This document shows, in pieces, positions 17,437-26,359 of a stretch of DNA of 64,000 bases. The stretch covers positions 124,001 through 188,000 of the forward strand of contig JACQDX010000017.1 of assembly GCA_016200895.1 (NCBI GenBank), read 5' to 3'. Position 1 is the first letter of the stretch; each line of letters begins with the position of its first letter. The translations under genes and the position numbers were made by a program. The notes beneath the pieces were generated by a model. The model was not told where the DNA came from and ran no database searches. It was given only the letters and a program-made list of their open reading frames with translations. The stretch is from Burkholderiales bacterium. Its GTDB lineage: Bacteria; Pseudomonadota; Gammaproteobacteria; Burkholderiales; Burkholderiaceae_D.

Positions 17437-17864
17437 TGGCCTACCCTGCCCTGCCCAGCTTTGTACTGGCCTTGCTGGCGCTCTTCCTGAAAGCCAGTGT
17501 ATTGAGTGTGTTCCAGGTTATCAGCCGCATACGCAGTCGTCGTTACCTCTTGCCAGAAGACGCAGCCCTGGCTGGACTGCGTCCGGTTGAATCGGAATCT
17601 GACCTGGTACAACGCTGCGCCCGTGTCTGGCGCAATGACGTGGAAAACCTGCCGCTCTTCCTGGCGCTGGCCATCTGCTATGTTTTGCTGGGCGCACAAC
17701 AGTCGGCAGCCAATTGGTTGTTTGGCAGTTATGTACTGATACGCTATTTGCATACCCTGATTTACCTGCGTGGCATGCAACCCTTGCGCACCATACTGTA
17801 TTTGTCCGGCATGGCTATATGCTGGACAATAGCCTACAGAATATTCCAGCAAATCCATCTATAA
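17433..17864 (+). CDS. MAPEG family membrane protein
   Basis: This 143-residue protein has four predicted transmembrane helices. The MAPEG signatures are VWRNDVENLPLFLALA (the conserved E-N-P motif before helix 2) and FGSYVLIRYLHTLIYL. MAPEG proteins include microsomal glutathione S-transferase-like enzymes; bacterial members are poorly characterised. The start overlaps the tautomerase stop by 4 bp, indicating translational coupling. The pairing could point to a small detoxification unit, but this is inference. Confidence 0.85.
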   Translation: MMAYPALPSFVLALLALFLKASVLSVFQVISRIRSRRYLLPEDAALAGLRPVESESDLVQRCARVWRNDVENLPLFLALAICYVLLGAQQSAANWLFGSYVLIRYLHTLIYLRGMQPLRTILYLSGMAICWTIAYRIFQQIHL

Positions 17865-17904
17865 AGCAGTATTCTGTAATTTTTTACCAGCCTTGGGGGA
17901 GTAA

Positions 17905-18486
17905 ATGGCTTTCATCGGTCCAGATGTCACACTCGACAAGCCCGCGTACGTCCATGACACGGCGCAGCTGTATGGCAAGATCAGCGTGGGGCAAAATGCC
18001 TCGATCTGGATGAATGTGGTGGCAAGGTCCGAACATAAGGAAATCATCATCGGCGCTTATACCAATATCCAGGATTTTGTCATGCTGCATATCGGTGACC
18101 AGACCCCGACCATCATCGGCAGCCATTGCTCCATCACCCATCACTGCACCATCCATGGTTGCACCATAGGGGATAACTGTCTGATAGGCATTAATTCCAC
18201 CATCATGGATGGCTGCGTGATCGGCAATAACTGCATTATCGCCGGGCATACTTTCCTGAAAGAAGGCACTATCATCCCTGACAATTCCATCGTCATGGGT
18301 ACGCCAGGTAAAGTCATACGCACGCAAAACAATTATGTACGCAACCGCCTGAATGCCTATATGTATTACAAGAATGGCCTGGCCTATGCACGCGGTGACT
18401 ACAGGGAATGGGCCAAGGACGAATTTCCGGCAGAAATCATGGCAGAAATTGCCATATTGAATGCCCAGCTTGCCGCTGGGGAATGA
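17905..18486 (+). CDS. Gamma-carbonic anhydrase-like hexapeptide-repeat protein
   Basis: This 193-residue protein consists of left-handed beta-helix hexapeptide repeats ([LIV]-G-x-x-x-x) over residues ~10-155, with a C-terminal helix. The histidines in MLHIGD and SITHHCTIHG match the three zinc ligands of the gamma-carbonic anhydrase/YrdA/PaaY group, and the N-terminal ARSEHKEIIIG contains the usual neighbouring residues. The protein probably forms a trimer with metals at the interfaces. Actual carbonic anhydrase activity varies within the group. Confidence 0.88.
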   Translation: MAFIGPDVTLDKPAYVHDTAQLYGKISVGQNASIWMNVVARSEHKEIIIGAYTNIQDFVMLHIGDQTPTIIGSHCSITHHCTIHGCTIGDNCLIGINSTIMDGCVIGNNCIIAGHTFLKEGTIIPDNSIVMGTPGKVIRTQNNYVRNRLNAYMYYKNGLAYARGDYREWAKDEFPAEIMAEIAILNAQLAAGE

Positions 18487-18628
18487 CAATTTAAGTTAAA
18501 AGAGAGCAACAAATTCACTATAGCTGACGCTTGGGATTGACATGCCCACGGCAAATATACACACTGAAACTTTTGGCGCATGATGAACATCAAGATGCGC
18601 TATTTCAGTTTGAATCGAAAGGGCAGCC

Positions 18629-19783
18629 GTGGCGAATACCCTGAGCAAATTCTTTAACCGCCTGTTCGGTGCAGAACAGGCCGCGCCTGTGATCAGCCCG
18701 CCCAAACCTGCGCCTGAGCCAGTAGTTGCGCCCAAAGCGCCTGAACCAATAGCGACGATCAAACCCGAACCCGTGGCCATTGTGCCCCCCGCTGAACCGG
18801 CCCCCGTGTCAGAAGTATCCACAAGCAACACAGTCAGTGCAGAAAAACTCGTCGCTTGGAAACCTGCCTTGCCTGTCGACAGCCTGTTCTTTGACTGGGT
18901 CATGGGCTACCCCGGTGAAGGTGCAAGTATAGAAACAGAACAGGTTGTCATGCAAGCACTGTACAAATTGCTGGCATCCGACCTCAATGACGCAGTCGTT
19001 GTGCCGCGCGTTCCCAGCGTCATCCCGCAATTACTCAACAGCCTGCGCAACAAGGCCATCTCAGCCGGTGAATTGTCGAGCCAGATCGTCAAGGATGTGG
19101 TGCTGGTTGGTGAAGTCATCAATACCGTCAACAGCGCCCTGTACAACCCGGCGGACCGCATCAACAGCCTGGAAAAAGCTGTCATGGTCCTGGGTGAAGA
19201 AGGCTTGCGGCTGGTGATCGCCAAGGTCGCGTTCCGCCCCATCATCAACCTCAATGCAGGGCAATTCACGCGCCGTGCTGCACCCCATATCTGGGGTCAG
19301 TCAGAAAAATGTGCGGTCGCCTGCCATACCCTGGCACGTGATATTGATCCCTTCCATGCATTTTTGACTGGCTTGATGAAAAATGTCGGTCTCATCATCG
19401 CTTTCCGTTTGCTGGACCAGACTTGTGAGCAGGGCAAGTTCAAATATTCCCCCGCCTTCCAGCCTATCTTCTCTTCCGTCGCAGCGACCCTGTCTTACCG
19501 TATTGCCCAGCGCTGGGAATTCCCTGAGCATGTGATCCTGGCGCTACAACAACAGGCAGGTGGCCGCAAAGCCATAGAGTGGAGCCCATTGGGCCATCTG
19601 CTGCACACCGCCGACCTGATCGCCAAAATGCGTTTGCTGGTCAACCATGGACAATTGAATAGCACGGACAAAAAACTCAGGGTAGGTCTGAACCCGGCTG
19701 AAATCAGTTGCTTTGATCACTTGAATGAAATCCAGTTATATGACACAACCGGGGTGCAACAGCATCCTGAAGCACAAACTTAA
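18629..19783 (+). CDS. HDOD domain-containing protein
   Basis: This 384-residue protein (GTG start, AAAGGGC upstream) has a short basic N-terminus, a Pro/Ala/Glu-rich disordered linker (about 15-75), and an HDOD domain (about 115-330). The domain includes VPRVPSVIPQLLNSLRNKAIS, ISAGELSSQIVKDVVLVGEV, SLEKAVMVLGEEGLRLVI and a degenerate HD-like region (FLTGLMKNVGLIIAF). HDOD proteins are non-catalytic relatives of HD-GYP phosphodiesterases that take part in signalling and regulation. No receiver or GGDEF domain is attached. Confidence 0.85.
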   Translation: MANTLSKFFNRLFGAEQAAPVISPPKPAPEPVVAPKAPEPIATIKPEPVAIVPPAEPAPVSEVSTSNTVSAEKLVAWKPALPVDSLFFDWVMGYPGEGASIETEQVVMQALYKLLASDLNDAVVVPRVPSVIPQLLNSLRNKAISAGELSSQIVKDVVLVGEVINTVNSALYNPADRINSLEKAVMVLGEEGLRLVIAKVAFRPIINLNAGQFTRRAAPHIWGQSEKCAVACHTLARDIDPFHAFLTGLMKNVGLIIAFRLLDQTCEQGKFKYSPAFQPIFSSVAATLSYRIAQRWEFPEHVILALQQQAGGRKAIEWSPLGHLLHTADLIAKMRLLVNHGQLNSTDKKLRVGLNPAEISCFDHLNEIQLYDTTGVQQHPEAQT

Positions 19784-19855
19784 TTGAGTCCGGGTTGAGT
19801 GTGGGACAATAGTGGTTACGGCGCATATTGCCCAACCCACTAAAGAAAACTCACC

Positions 19856-20392
19856 ATGAATATCCCCGGACTTGGGCCAGTAGAAAAAGATGAAGAAAGT
19901 GGCTGGTACATCAGCGAGCCTATACTCATCCCCGCCTTGCAAGAACAAGAATATGAATTTCTGCTGGAAGGCTATGATGAGGCCGACGATGCTACCAAAG
20001 CTGATTTTCACAATGCCATCGCCAACTTCATTAAACTCGACCCGGCAGTTCTGCGCAAAGTCGAAGCAGATATCTTTGCCTATTATCAGGACGTAGCAAA
20101 CTACCGCAAATCTGAGAAGCTTGATGTGATGCATATCGTTCAGCCAGCCGACGTCTGGCAGCACATACAGTATGGCTATGAAGCCCTGGTGTCACAGCGC
20201 CCTAACGGCGACAAGACCGTCTATGTTTCAGTTGAATGTGATTGCGACTGGGATGAGGAAAATGGCTTGCAACTGGTTTTTCGCAATGGCACAGAAATCA
20301 GCAAGCTAGGCCCTTTTGATGATTACCTCAGCAATGCCGATGCCTTTGGCGAAGCCAGCCTCGATAAAGTGGTTTATCAAAGCCGGGGCTGA
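19856..20392 (+). CDS. DUF6985-like hypothetical protein
   Basis: This 178-residue, strongly acidic protein begins IPGLGPVEKDEESGWYISEP, a pattern I associate with DUF6985. A helix-rich middle contains ATKADFHNAIANFIKLD. The C-terminal part (VYVSVECDCDWDEENGLQLVFRNG) resembles the C-terminal strand region of immunity-protein-like domains. Its stop overlaps the start of the next small gene (TGATG). Such genes often occur with polymorphic toxins, but no toxin is visible here. The function is unknown. Confidence 0.7.
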   Translation: MNIPGLGPVEKDEESGWYISEPILIPALQEQEYEFLLEGYDEADDATKADFHNAIANFIKLDPAVLRKVEADIFAYYQDVANYRKSEKLDVMHIVQPADVWQHIQYGYEALVSQRPNGDKTVYVSVECDCDWDEENGLQLVFRNGTEISKLGPFDDYLSNADAFGEASLDKVVYQSRG

Positions 20393-20679
20393 TGACTGCA
20401 AGTATAGAAATCAAGCCAAGGACAAGTTGGGCTGATTTTGCCGAAGCCGATGAATTATCCCAATTGATCTGGGATGGTTTGTCGGAAGCGGATGGCGCAT
20501 GGCATTACATGAATTTCACATCTGACATGTCCATCTGGGAGTCAAGGCATGATGGCAGTGCCATCACCATGTATTACCAGGGCGAACGCCTGACAGAATT
20601 GCTGCTTACTCCCGGCCTGGCATACGACTATCTCCTGCCTCTTGTCTTGCGTTTCAAGTTGATTGCCACTATTACTTAG
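20392..20679 (+). CDS. Hypothetical protein coupled to the DUF6985-like gene
   Basis: This 95-residue protein has an acidic N-terminal half ([28 protein letters not shown]) and a hydrophobic C-terminus ([15 protein letters not shown]). I do not recognise the family. The ATG shares its A with the upstream stop, so translation is coupled. The 3' end overlaps the convergent NuoB gene by 4 bp. The length suggests a small intracellular protein. Confidence 0.55.
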   Translation: MTASIEIKPRTSWADFAEADELSQLIWDGLSEADGAWHYMNFTSDMSIWESRHDGSAITMYYQGERLTELLLTPGLAYDYLLPLVLRFKLIATIT

Positions 20680-21155
20680 CGCTCTATCATTTTTTTACTA
20701 CGTATTTTTCTCTGCAATTGTATGATTCCGTAAATCAATGCCTCTGCTGTTGGTGGGCAACCGGGGATATACACATCAACGGGCACGATGCGGTCACAGC
20801 CACGCACCACTGAATACGAGTAGTGATAATAGCCCCCACCATTCGCGCATGAACCCATGGAAATGACGTAGCGCGGTTCAGCCATCTGGTCATAAATGCG
20901 ACGCAATGCGGGTGCCATTTTATTGGTGAGCGTACCGGCAACGATCATCAGGTCAGCCTGTCTGGGGCTGGCACGCGGGATCATGCCAAATCTCTCCATG
21001 TCATAACGCGATGCAGCTGCCTGTATCATTTCTACAGCACAGCAAGCCAGGCCAAAGGTCAGGTACCAGAGACTATTAGTCTGTATCAGCCGGCTCACGT
21101 CATCCAGACGCATCAGCAAAACATTGTCTTCTTTAAGGACTTCCAGCTCTTCCAT
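20676..21155 (-). CDS. Orphan NADH-quinone oxidoreductase subunit B homologue
   Basis: This 159-residue protein matches NuoB, the complex I subunit carrying iron-sulfur cluster N2. All four ligands are present: Cys38-Cys39 (GLACCAVEM), Cys103 ([21 protein letters not shown]) and Cys133 ([10 protein letters not shown]). The N-terminus ([19 protein letters not shown]) differs from ordinary betaproteobacterial NuoB. The start at 21155 is backed by AGGGAG five bases upstream. No other nuo, hydrogenase or formate-hydrogenlyase genes are nearby, so it is a stand-alone paralogue. It may substitute for NuoB under some condition or act in another redox complex. Confidence 0.88.
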   Translation of the reverse strand: MEELEVLKEDNVLLMRLDDVSRLIQTNSLWYLTFGLACCAVEMIQAAASRYDMERFGMIPRASPRQADLMIVAGTLTNKMAPALRRIYDQMAEPRYVISMGSCANGGGYYHYSYSVVRGCDRIVPVDVYIPGCPPTAEALIYGIIQLQRKIRSKKMIER

Positions 21156-21261
21156 CTTGACTCCCTGTATGAGCAACAGGGCTAGTCTAGTCAAAATAGT
21201 TAAAGCTTACTTGTACCAGTACGACGAATTTGTATCGACACGTCACTGCAACTGAAAAAAA

Positions 21262-22158
21262 TCAAGCCAACCGTGGATAGGTGAACAGGAGGAAGTGGCA
21301 TAGATTAAAAGCAGCATGCGTGAGTATTACCCATTCCAGCCTGCGGGTCTGGTGATAGACGATGGCATAACCCAGCCCGGCAACTGTCGCCAGGGCCACA
21401 TACTGCATACCACCACCAAGATGTGCGAGACCAAATAGCACTGCCGACACGACAATCGCCAGATAGCCAAAGACTGGTTTGTTTCCCAGACGATAGATTG
21501 CTTCTTGTATCAGTCCACGGAAAAAAGCTTCTTCCGCCACGCAAGTCAAAAACAGGTTCACAGCCAGGAAGAGCAAAGTCGCTTCTGGTAATTTTGGAGA
21601 GAAACTGAAGAAATGCGCGACCAGACCCAGGGCGATCAAGACTGCAATCGTCAGCAAGGCAGGCAAGGCAATACGCTTGCCATCGGCCAGGAATTGCCTG
21701 ACACTACTGGCGCGTGCGCAAAACAGGCTCAGCAACAAGTAACCTGCCATCCCCTTATCGAAATTGGCATACAAGGTAAAAGGAATCGCGTCGTCGCTGA
21801 ACCTGACTTTGTCCAGAAGCAGGATATTGTGAAAACCTGGCAGCTTGTGCATGGCCAGCATCAGTGCCACTACCAGCGCCAAGACACTCGCCAGTATGCG
21901 TAATGAGAGAGACAGAGTATTCCTGGCGCTAGCCCACAGTAAAAGTGCCAGCACCAGCAGCGCCGCCGCTGCCACTGGCGTAATGAGGCCACTGACCAGG
22001 GCTGAGATCCCGGCAAGCACGGCAAGTAAGTGACCTGGCACCAGGCTGTTGAGGGGGCCGGGTACAGCCACTTTGGGCAGCCATGCAGCCGCGATGGCTG
22101 TATACAAGAAAATATAAGGCAGTATCTGGAGGAATTGCAGCTCAGGCATAGTCGTCAT
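21262..22158 (-). CDS. CPBP-family intramembrane metalloprotease
   Basis: This 298-residue protein has about eight predicted transmembrane helices. The C-terminal half shows the CPBP (Abi/CAAX-protease-like) motifs EEAFFRGLIQEAIYR (catalytic Glu-Glu and Arg), FGLAHLGGG (His) and HAAFNLCHF (His-Asn). Such enzymes cleave substrates inside the membrane and in bacteria are linked to protein processing or bacteriocin immunity. No substrate or exosortase-type sorting partner is apparent nearby. Confidence 0.85.
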   Translation of the reverse strand: MTTMPELQFLQILPYIFLYTAIAAAWLPKVAVPGPLNSLVPGHLLAVLAGISALVSGLITPVAAAALLVLALLLWASARNTLSLSLRILASVLALVVALMLAMHKLPGFHNILLLDKVRFSDDAIPFTLYANFDKGMAGYLLLSLFCARASSVRQFLADGKRIALPALLTIAVLIALGLVAHFFSFSPKLPEATLLFLAVNLFLTCVAEEAFFRGLIQEAIYRLGNKPVFGYLAIVVSAVLFGLAHLGGGMQYVALATVAGLGYAIVYHQTRRLEWVILTHAAFNLCHFLLFTYPRLA

Positions 22159-22285
22159 GGGGGGGAATTATCCTGTCGGGCGGTTGTTTGCTATTTGCAA
22201 GTCCGCCAAGGATAAATAATTTTATAAAAATGTCAATGTTTATCCCTGCCCCTGCAGCACGCATTTGTCCAGCCTGATTGACGAA

Positions 22286-22732
22286 TCAATTACGCATGCT
22301 AAAACTTGCCCCACAAGCAATCGCCACCCTGTTCCAGGCATTCATGAGTCCGATAACAAAGGCCAGATCAACCAATTCCTTTTCTGTGAAATGTTGGGGC
22401 AATTCATGTTGCAACTCTTCATCCACATGTTTGCCTGCAATGCCAGTCAAGGCTTCACTCCAGGCCAGTGCGACTCTTTCTTTCTCACTGAAGCAAGGTG
22501 CTTCGCGCCAGCATATCAGGCTGTTGAGACGCTGGAAATTATCACCATGTGCCAGCAAGTCATGCGCATGTTTGTCTACGCAAAATGCACAACCATTGAT
22601 TTGTGAGACCCGCAAGAAAACCAGGTCGACGAGGGATTTGCCAAGGCTGCTGGCATCCAGCACCGTGTTCACGCCAGCAAGGGCTTGATAAGCTGCAGGT
22701 GCCAGGCCAGGGAAATTGAGTTTGAGTGTCAT
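22286..22732 (-). CDS. Carboxymuconolactone decarboxylase (AhpD-like) family protein, ECF41 target
   Basis: This 148-residue all-helical protein has the AhpD-like active-site motif NGCAFCVDKHAHDLL (Cys48, Cys51, His55), implying redox-active thiol chemistry rather than lactone decarboxylation. It is transcribed in the same direction as, and downstream of, the ECF41 sigma gene. Its own ECF41-type promoter (TGTCACA, 16 bp, CGTC) lies 54 bp before the ATG. Association of ECF41 factors with CMD-family proteins is well established, so regulation by the neighbour is strongly supported. The substrate is unknown. Confidence 0.9.
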   Translation of the reverse strand: MTLKLNFPGLAPAAYQALAGVNTVLDASSLGKSLVDLVFLRVSQINGCAFCVDKHAHDLLAHGDNFQRLNSLICWREAPCFSEKERVALAWSEALTGIAGKHVDEELQHELPQHFTEKELVDLAFVIGLMNAWNRVAIACGASFSMRN

Positions 22733-22785
22733 GATAATTCTCGAGTTTTAAAATGAATCAGCGAGATTGCTTTCTTCATCTATAA

Positions 22786-22812
22786 GACGCTGGAGAAAAT
22801 CGGTTTGTGACA
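22786..22812 (-). promoter_or_regulatory. ECF41-type promoter for the CMD-family gene
   Basis: On the minus strand TGTCACA (22806-22812) is followed by exactly 16 bases and CGTC (22786-22789). This matches the published ECF41 consensus (TGTCACA/CGTC). The same motif and spacing occur upstream of the sigma gene itself, including a shared AACC just after the -35 element. Confidence 0.85.
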
Positions 22813-22830
22813 GCTTGCCTGAATAATTTC

Positions 22831-23727
22831 TTAAATATTTTGCGATGGTATCGTCATACTCTGATAAGCCTGCAATTTATCCGGGTTACGTATGGTGTAC
22901 AGATCAAGGATTTTTTCACCATCGCTAACGATGGAGATAGTCGCATCCAGTTTGCCATCGATAAAGCGCAGCAAGCCGGGTTCACCATTGATGCTGACTT
23001 CGACAAACTGCATGCGCTGCGGATAAGTTCTGGAAATTACATGGAACAAGCGCGCTATGCGTGACGCACCATGCAGAATGCGGTTGACGGAAGCCACTTT
23101 GCCGCCACCATCCCCTACCATTTGCGCATCATCGGCAAACAAGGCATTAAGGGCTTTCAGGTCGCCGCTTTGTGCGGCAAGGGTAAAGCGTTGCAGTAAT
23201 TGTTTGTGACGATCACGGCTTACCTGGAAGCGCGGCTTGTCTTGCAGCACCCTTTCTTTTGCGCGATGTACCAATTGGCGGCAGGCTGCTGCCGTCTTGT
23301 TGAGCATGCCTGCAACTTCAGGATAATCAACATCGAAAACCTGGTGCAAGAGAAAGGCGGCGCGTTCTTCTGCGGACAAACGTTCCAGCATGGTCAAAAA
23401 AGCCAGCGAGACATCGCTGCTGAATTCCGCCATCAGTTCCGGCGTCTGGCTGTCGACTTCTATCATGGGTTCTGGCAACCAGGGGCCGATGTAGTTTTCA
23501 CGTTCACGCTTGAGTACACGCAATCTATCGACACAAAGACGGCTGATGACAGTTACCAGCCAGGCCTGGGGTTCGCGGATTTGCAATAACTCTTCATCCG
23601 TGAGCGCATGCCAGCGCAGATAGGTGTTTTGCACCAGGTCTTCTGCTTCGGCGCGCGAGGCCAGCATGCGATAGGCAATGCCAAACAGGCGGGGTCTATG
23701 GTCAGTAAAGCTTTGCAGGCGGTTCAT
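22831..23727 (-). CDS. ECF41-group RNA polymerase sigma factor with SnoaL-like C-terminal domain
   Basis: This 298-residue sigma factor has sigma-2 (about 8-75; FGIAYRMLASRAEAEDLVQNTYLRWHA) and sigma-4 (about 107-160; LSAEERAAFLLHQVFD...AACRQLVHRAKERV) regions, then a SnoaL-like domain (about 175-290). Three ECF41 hallmarks are present: WLPEP in the linker (83-87), DGGGK (206-210) and NPDKL near the C-terminus (281-285). The extension is known to regulate activity in place of an anti-sigma factor, and none is encoded here. An ECF41 promoter precedes the gene, indicating autoregulation; the CMD-family gene is the adjacent target. Confidence 0.93.
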   Translation of the reverse strand: MNRLQSFTDHRPRLFGIAYRMLASRAEAEDLVQNTYLRWHALTDEELLQIREPQAWLVTVISRLCVDRLRVLKRERENYIGPWLPEPMIEVDSQTPELMAEFSSDVSLAFLTMLERLSAEERAAFLLHQVFDVDYPEVAGMLNKTAAACRQLVHRAKERVLQDKPRFQVSRDRHKQLLQRFTLAAQSGDLKALNALFADDAQMVGDGGGKVASVNRILHGASRIARLFHVISRTYPQRMQFVEVSINGEPGLLRFIDGKLDATISIVSDGEKILDLYTIRNPDKLQAYQSMTIPSQNI

Positions 23728-23759
23728 CGTAGTCGCATCCGTTAGGTAGATGATGATAA

Positions 23760-23786
23760 GACGAAACAGAGCAATGGTTTGTGACA
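23760..23786 (-). promoter_or_regulatory. ECF41-type autoregulatory promoter of the sigma factor gene
   Basis: On the minus strand TGTCACA (23780-23786) and CGTC (23760-23763) are separated by 16 bases, upstream of the sigma ATG at 23727. Motif and spacing are identical to the promoter of the downstream CMD-family gene. Confidence 0.85.
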
Positions 23787-23794
23787 GCGCATAG

Positions 23795-23825
23795 AAAAAA
23801 GCCGCAAATTTTTCAACTTGCGGCT
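23795..23825 (-). terminator. Rho-independent terminator of the porin gene
   Basis: AGCCGCAA (23818-23825, read on the minus strand) pairs with TTGCGGCT (23800-23807) around a 10-base A/T-rich loop and is followed by a T run. It ends the porin transcript only about 10 bp before the ECF41 promoter, insulating it from readthrough. Confidence 0.85.
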
Positions 23826-23843
23826 ATTTAAAACCTTATGTCA

Positions 23844-24941
23844 TCAGAATCTGTGACGTATGCCAGCAATGACGCTGGTGGCACGGTCTGCCGTACTGAT
23901 TTTGTCGCTCATCAGCACTGCGTACACATCGGTACGCTTGGACAGGTTGTAGTCATAGCCAGCTGACAGGGTATCGCGCTTGTATTCTGTGTTGGCGGTC
24001 AGCGTGCCATTGCGTTTTGTATTCGCATAAGCCAGCAAGATGTCGCCGCCGCCTGCCGGGATCTTGGCACCCAGGCTATAAATCTTGTCATCCATCTGCT
24101 TGCCAACTGCTGTGTCATTTTTGCTGGAGGTATAAGTTGCATACAGTTTGGCTGCAGTCAGGTCATAGCTGGCACCGACAAAGTAAGCAGTCTGACTGTT
24201 GATGGAGGCAAAATTAACGGGCGCGGATGTGGCATCTACAATCGCCGAACCACCAAGTGGATTCGATACCTGGACTTTTTGATAGAAGGCACTCAGGGCC
24301 AGCGGGCCATTGAAGTACAGGGCATTCAGGCCGATGTTGCGTGTACCTGTGTCTCCAGCTTTTTCACCAAACTGGTAATGCATATTGGCGCTGAAGCCTG
24401 AGAAATTGGGTGTGCTGTATATGATTTCATTGCTCCAGCCAGAATCACCGGCAGCAGAATTGGCCCAGGTGCGTGAAGCAAAACCGCCAGAAGGTACATA
24501 CCAGTGCAGCACCAAAGGCGATACGTCGAAAGAATCACCAAAGGGATTGAAAATCACCACAGGCAAGAAGCTGGGCGCCAGATCACGGCCCAGCGAGACC
24601 CGGCCAAAGCTGCCCGACAAGGCGATATTGGCATCACGTGAAAACAGGGTATCGCCACCAAAGCGGCCAGACTCACCGGTATCAGGGCGCAGGAAAGCGG
24701 TCAACGCAAATTCTGCCTTAAGGCCACCGCCAAGATCTTCTACCCCTTTGAAACCAAACCAGGACGTAGTCATGCCGCCGGGTGTAACGGCAGCCGTACT
24801 GGCCTTGTCGCCACTCATTTTGACCGAGCCCACGGACAAATCCATCAGGCCTTGCACGGTGACACTGGATTGCGCAAGCGCACTGCCTGCACACAAACAA
24901 GAAGCGACTGCAAAAACCAGGGATTTCATTTGCATTTTCAT
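23844..24941 (-). CDS. Gram-negative porin (betaproteobacterial trimeric type)
   Basis: This 365-residue outer-membrane beta-barrel begins with a signal peptide (SLVFAVASCLCAGSALAQ). The mature start SSVTVQGLMDLSVGS, the internal WFGFKGVEDLGGGLKAEF and FSRDANIALSGSFGRVSLGRD, and the C-terminal VIAGIRHRF with terminal Phe are typical of the Burkholderiales porin family. The start at 24941 (MKMQMKSL) is preferred to an ATG nine codons upstream, based on the signal peptide and a GAGAGAAAG tract. A strong terminator follows the gene. It presumably forms a general diffusion channel; selectivity is unknown. Confidence 0.92.
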   Translation of the reverse strand: MKMQMKSLVFAVASCLCAGSALAQSSVTVQGLMDLSVGSVKMSGDKASTAAVTPGGMTTSWFGFKGVEDLGGGLKAEFALTAFLRPDTGESGRFGGDTLFSRDANIALSGSFGRVSLGRDLAPSFLPVVIFNPFGDSFDVSPLVLHWYVPSGGFASRTWANSAAGDSGWSNEIIYSTPNFSGFSANMHYQFGEKAGDTGTRNIGLNALYFNGPLALSAFYQKVQVSNPLGGSAIVDATSAPVNFASINSQTAYFVGASYDLTAAKLYATYTSSKNDTAVGKQMDDKIYSLGAKIPAGGGDILLAYANTKRNGTLTANTEYKRDTLSAGYDYNLSKRTDVYAVLMSDKISTADRATSVIAGIRHRF

Positions 24942-25082
24942 CTTTTTTCTTTCTCTCAGGTTTAACAACGATTTTTTCAGCGTGGTGGCTAATCAAACTT
25001 TGTCAGCTCAATCCAAGGGCAGGCAGGACTTCGGTAAATCCGGCCAGGTCAACATGCGCCGTTTTTATTTAGCTAGATGCAT

Positions 25083-26027
25083 TTACTTGACTATATAGGG
25101 ATGTACTTGTTTCCAATGTTCTGCAATATCAATACGGCGGCAGATCCAGACCTTGTCATGCGACTGTACATAATCAAGGAAGCGCTGGAAGGCACGGAAA
25201 CGCCCGGGTCGCCCCAGCAGGCGGCAATGCATGCCTATGGATAGCATTTTTGGTGCATTGTCACCATCAGGGTCACCTTCGGCATACAAGAGGTCGAAAC
25301 TGTCTTTCAGGTAATCATAGAAATGTTCGCCCGTATTAAAACCCTGAGGTGTGGCGAAGCGCATGTCATTGCTGTCGAGGGTATAGGGCACGACCAGATG
25401 AGGGTGCTGCTGACCATCGCTGGTTGTCACTTGTGTCCAGAAAGGCAGGTCATCGCCATAATAATCAGCATCATAGGCAAAGCCGCCGTGCTCCACCACC
25501 AGCTTTCGGGTATTGGGAGAATCACGCCCGGTGTACCAGCCCAGCGGGGCTTTGCCAGTCAACTCACGCATGATTTGCACGGCTTGCTGCATGTGTTCGC
25601 GTTCTATGGCTTCATCCAGGCCTTGATAATGTATCCAGCGCAGGCCATGGCAGGCAATTTCATGACCCAGTTCGCCAAAAGCCTGGGTAAGCTCAGGATG
25701 ACGCTGCAAGGCCATGGCGACACCAAACACGGTCAGCGGCAATTGCCGTTTTTCAAATTCACGCAAGATGCGCCAGACACCGGCACGGGAACCATATTCA
25801 TAGATGGATTCCATCGACATATGGCGCGCTTCATATGCTGCGGCACCGACGATCTCGGATAAAAACTGCTCGGATGCACGATCACCATGCAGGACACAGT
25901 TTTCGCCACCTTCTTCATAGTTCAATACAAACTGCAGGGCTATCCTGGCCTGACCAGGCCATTGCGCATGTGGGACGTGGCGGCCATAGCCTATGAGGTC
26001 GCGGGGATAATTATTTGACTGCGTCAT
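25083..26027 (-). CDS. puuE: Allantoinase PuuE-type polysaccharide-deacetylase-fold enzyme
   Basis: This 314-residue protein has the NodB-like fold with the PuuE signatures YPRDLIGYGRHVPHAQWPG, LNYEEGGENCVLHGD, MSMESIYEYGSRAGVWR, GHEIACHGLRWIHY and GWYTGRDSPNTR. Family members hydrolyse allantoin to allantoate without a metal-dependent amidohydrolase fold, as shown for Pseudomonas PuuE. The start at 26027 (MTQSNNYPRD) is the family start; the frame extends ten codons upstream. Other ureide-pathway genes are not adjacent, so the pathway role is inferred from homology. A related deacetylase role cannot be excluded. Confidence 0.82.
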   Translation of the reverse strand: MTQSNNYPRDLIGYGRHVPHAQWPGQARIALQFVLNYEEGGENCVLHGDRASEQFLSEIVGAAAYEARHMSMESIYEYGSRAGVWRILREFEKRQLPLTVFGVAMALQRHPELTQAFGELGHEIACHGLRWIHYQGLDEAIEREHMQQAVQIMRELTGKAPLGWYTGRDSPNTRKLVVEHGGFAYDADYYGDDLPFWTQVTTSDGQQHPHLVVPYTLDSNDMRFATPQGFNTGEHFYDYLKDSFDLLYAEGDPDGDNAPKMLSIGMHCRLLGRPGRFRAFQRFLDYVQSHDKVWICRRIDIAEHWKQVHPYIVK

Positions 26028-26359
26028 ACTTTTTGTTCTCCGGAGTACATGCTGCACAGAGTGACTAAGCTCTGGCTTTCATCGTTCTTGTTGAAGCCTG
26101 ATGGTGAATGCAAGCGACGTGCCATCCTGATGTGCCATCTTGATTTTGCACTATATCGTTTTCCATATTTATTTCAGATTGTCAGCATTTTTTCAGTGAT
26201 ACATATACTGTTTTTAGTATATGTTCTATTACGCATCAATTAAACAACACAGGTATTTGGCAAAAGAAGAGGCCTTGCCAAGTAAATTCTGTGTAAGTGC
26301 CATGTAACAATGGCAAGCAGCATCACTACCGTGACGACAAGCAGACCAGACTTGCTACA
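26028..26359. other. Intergenic region between divergent puuE-like and DUF817 genes
   Basis: No gene or RNA was recognised. The region is A/T-rich in its middle (about 26150-26240) and probably contains the divergent promoters, but I could not assign clear -35/-10 elements. Confidence 0.5.
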
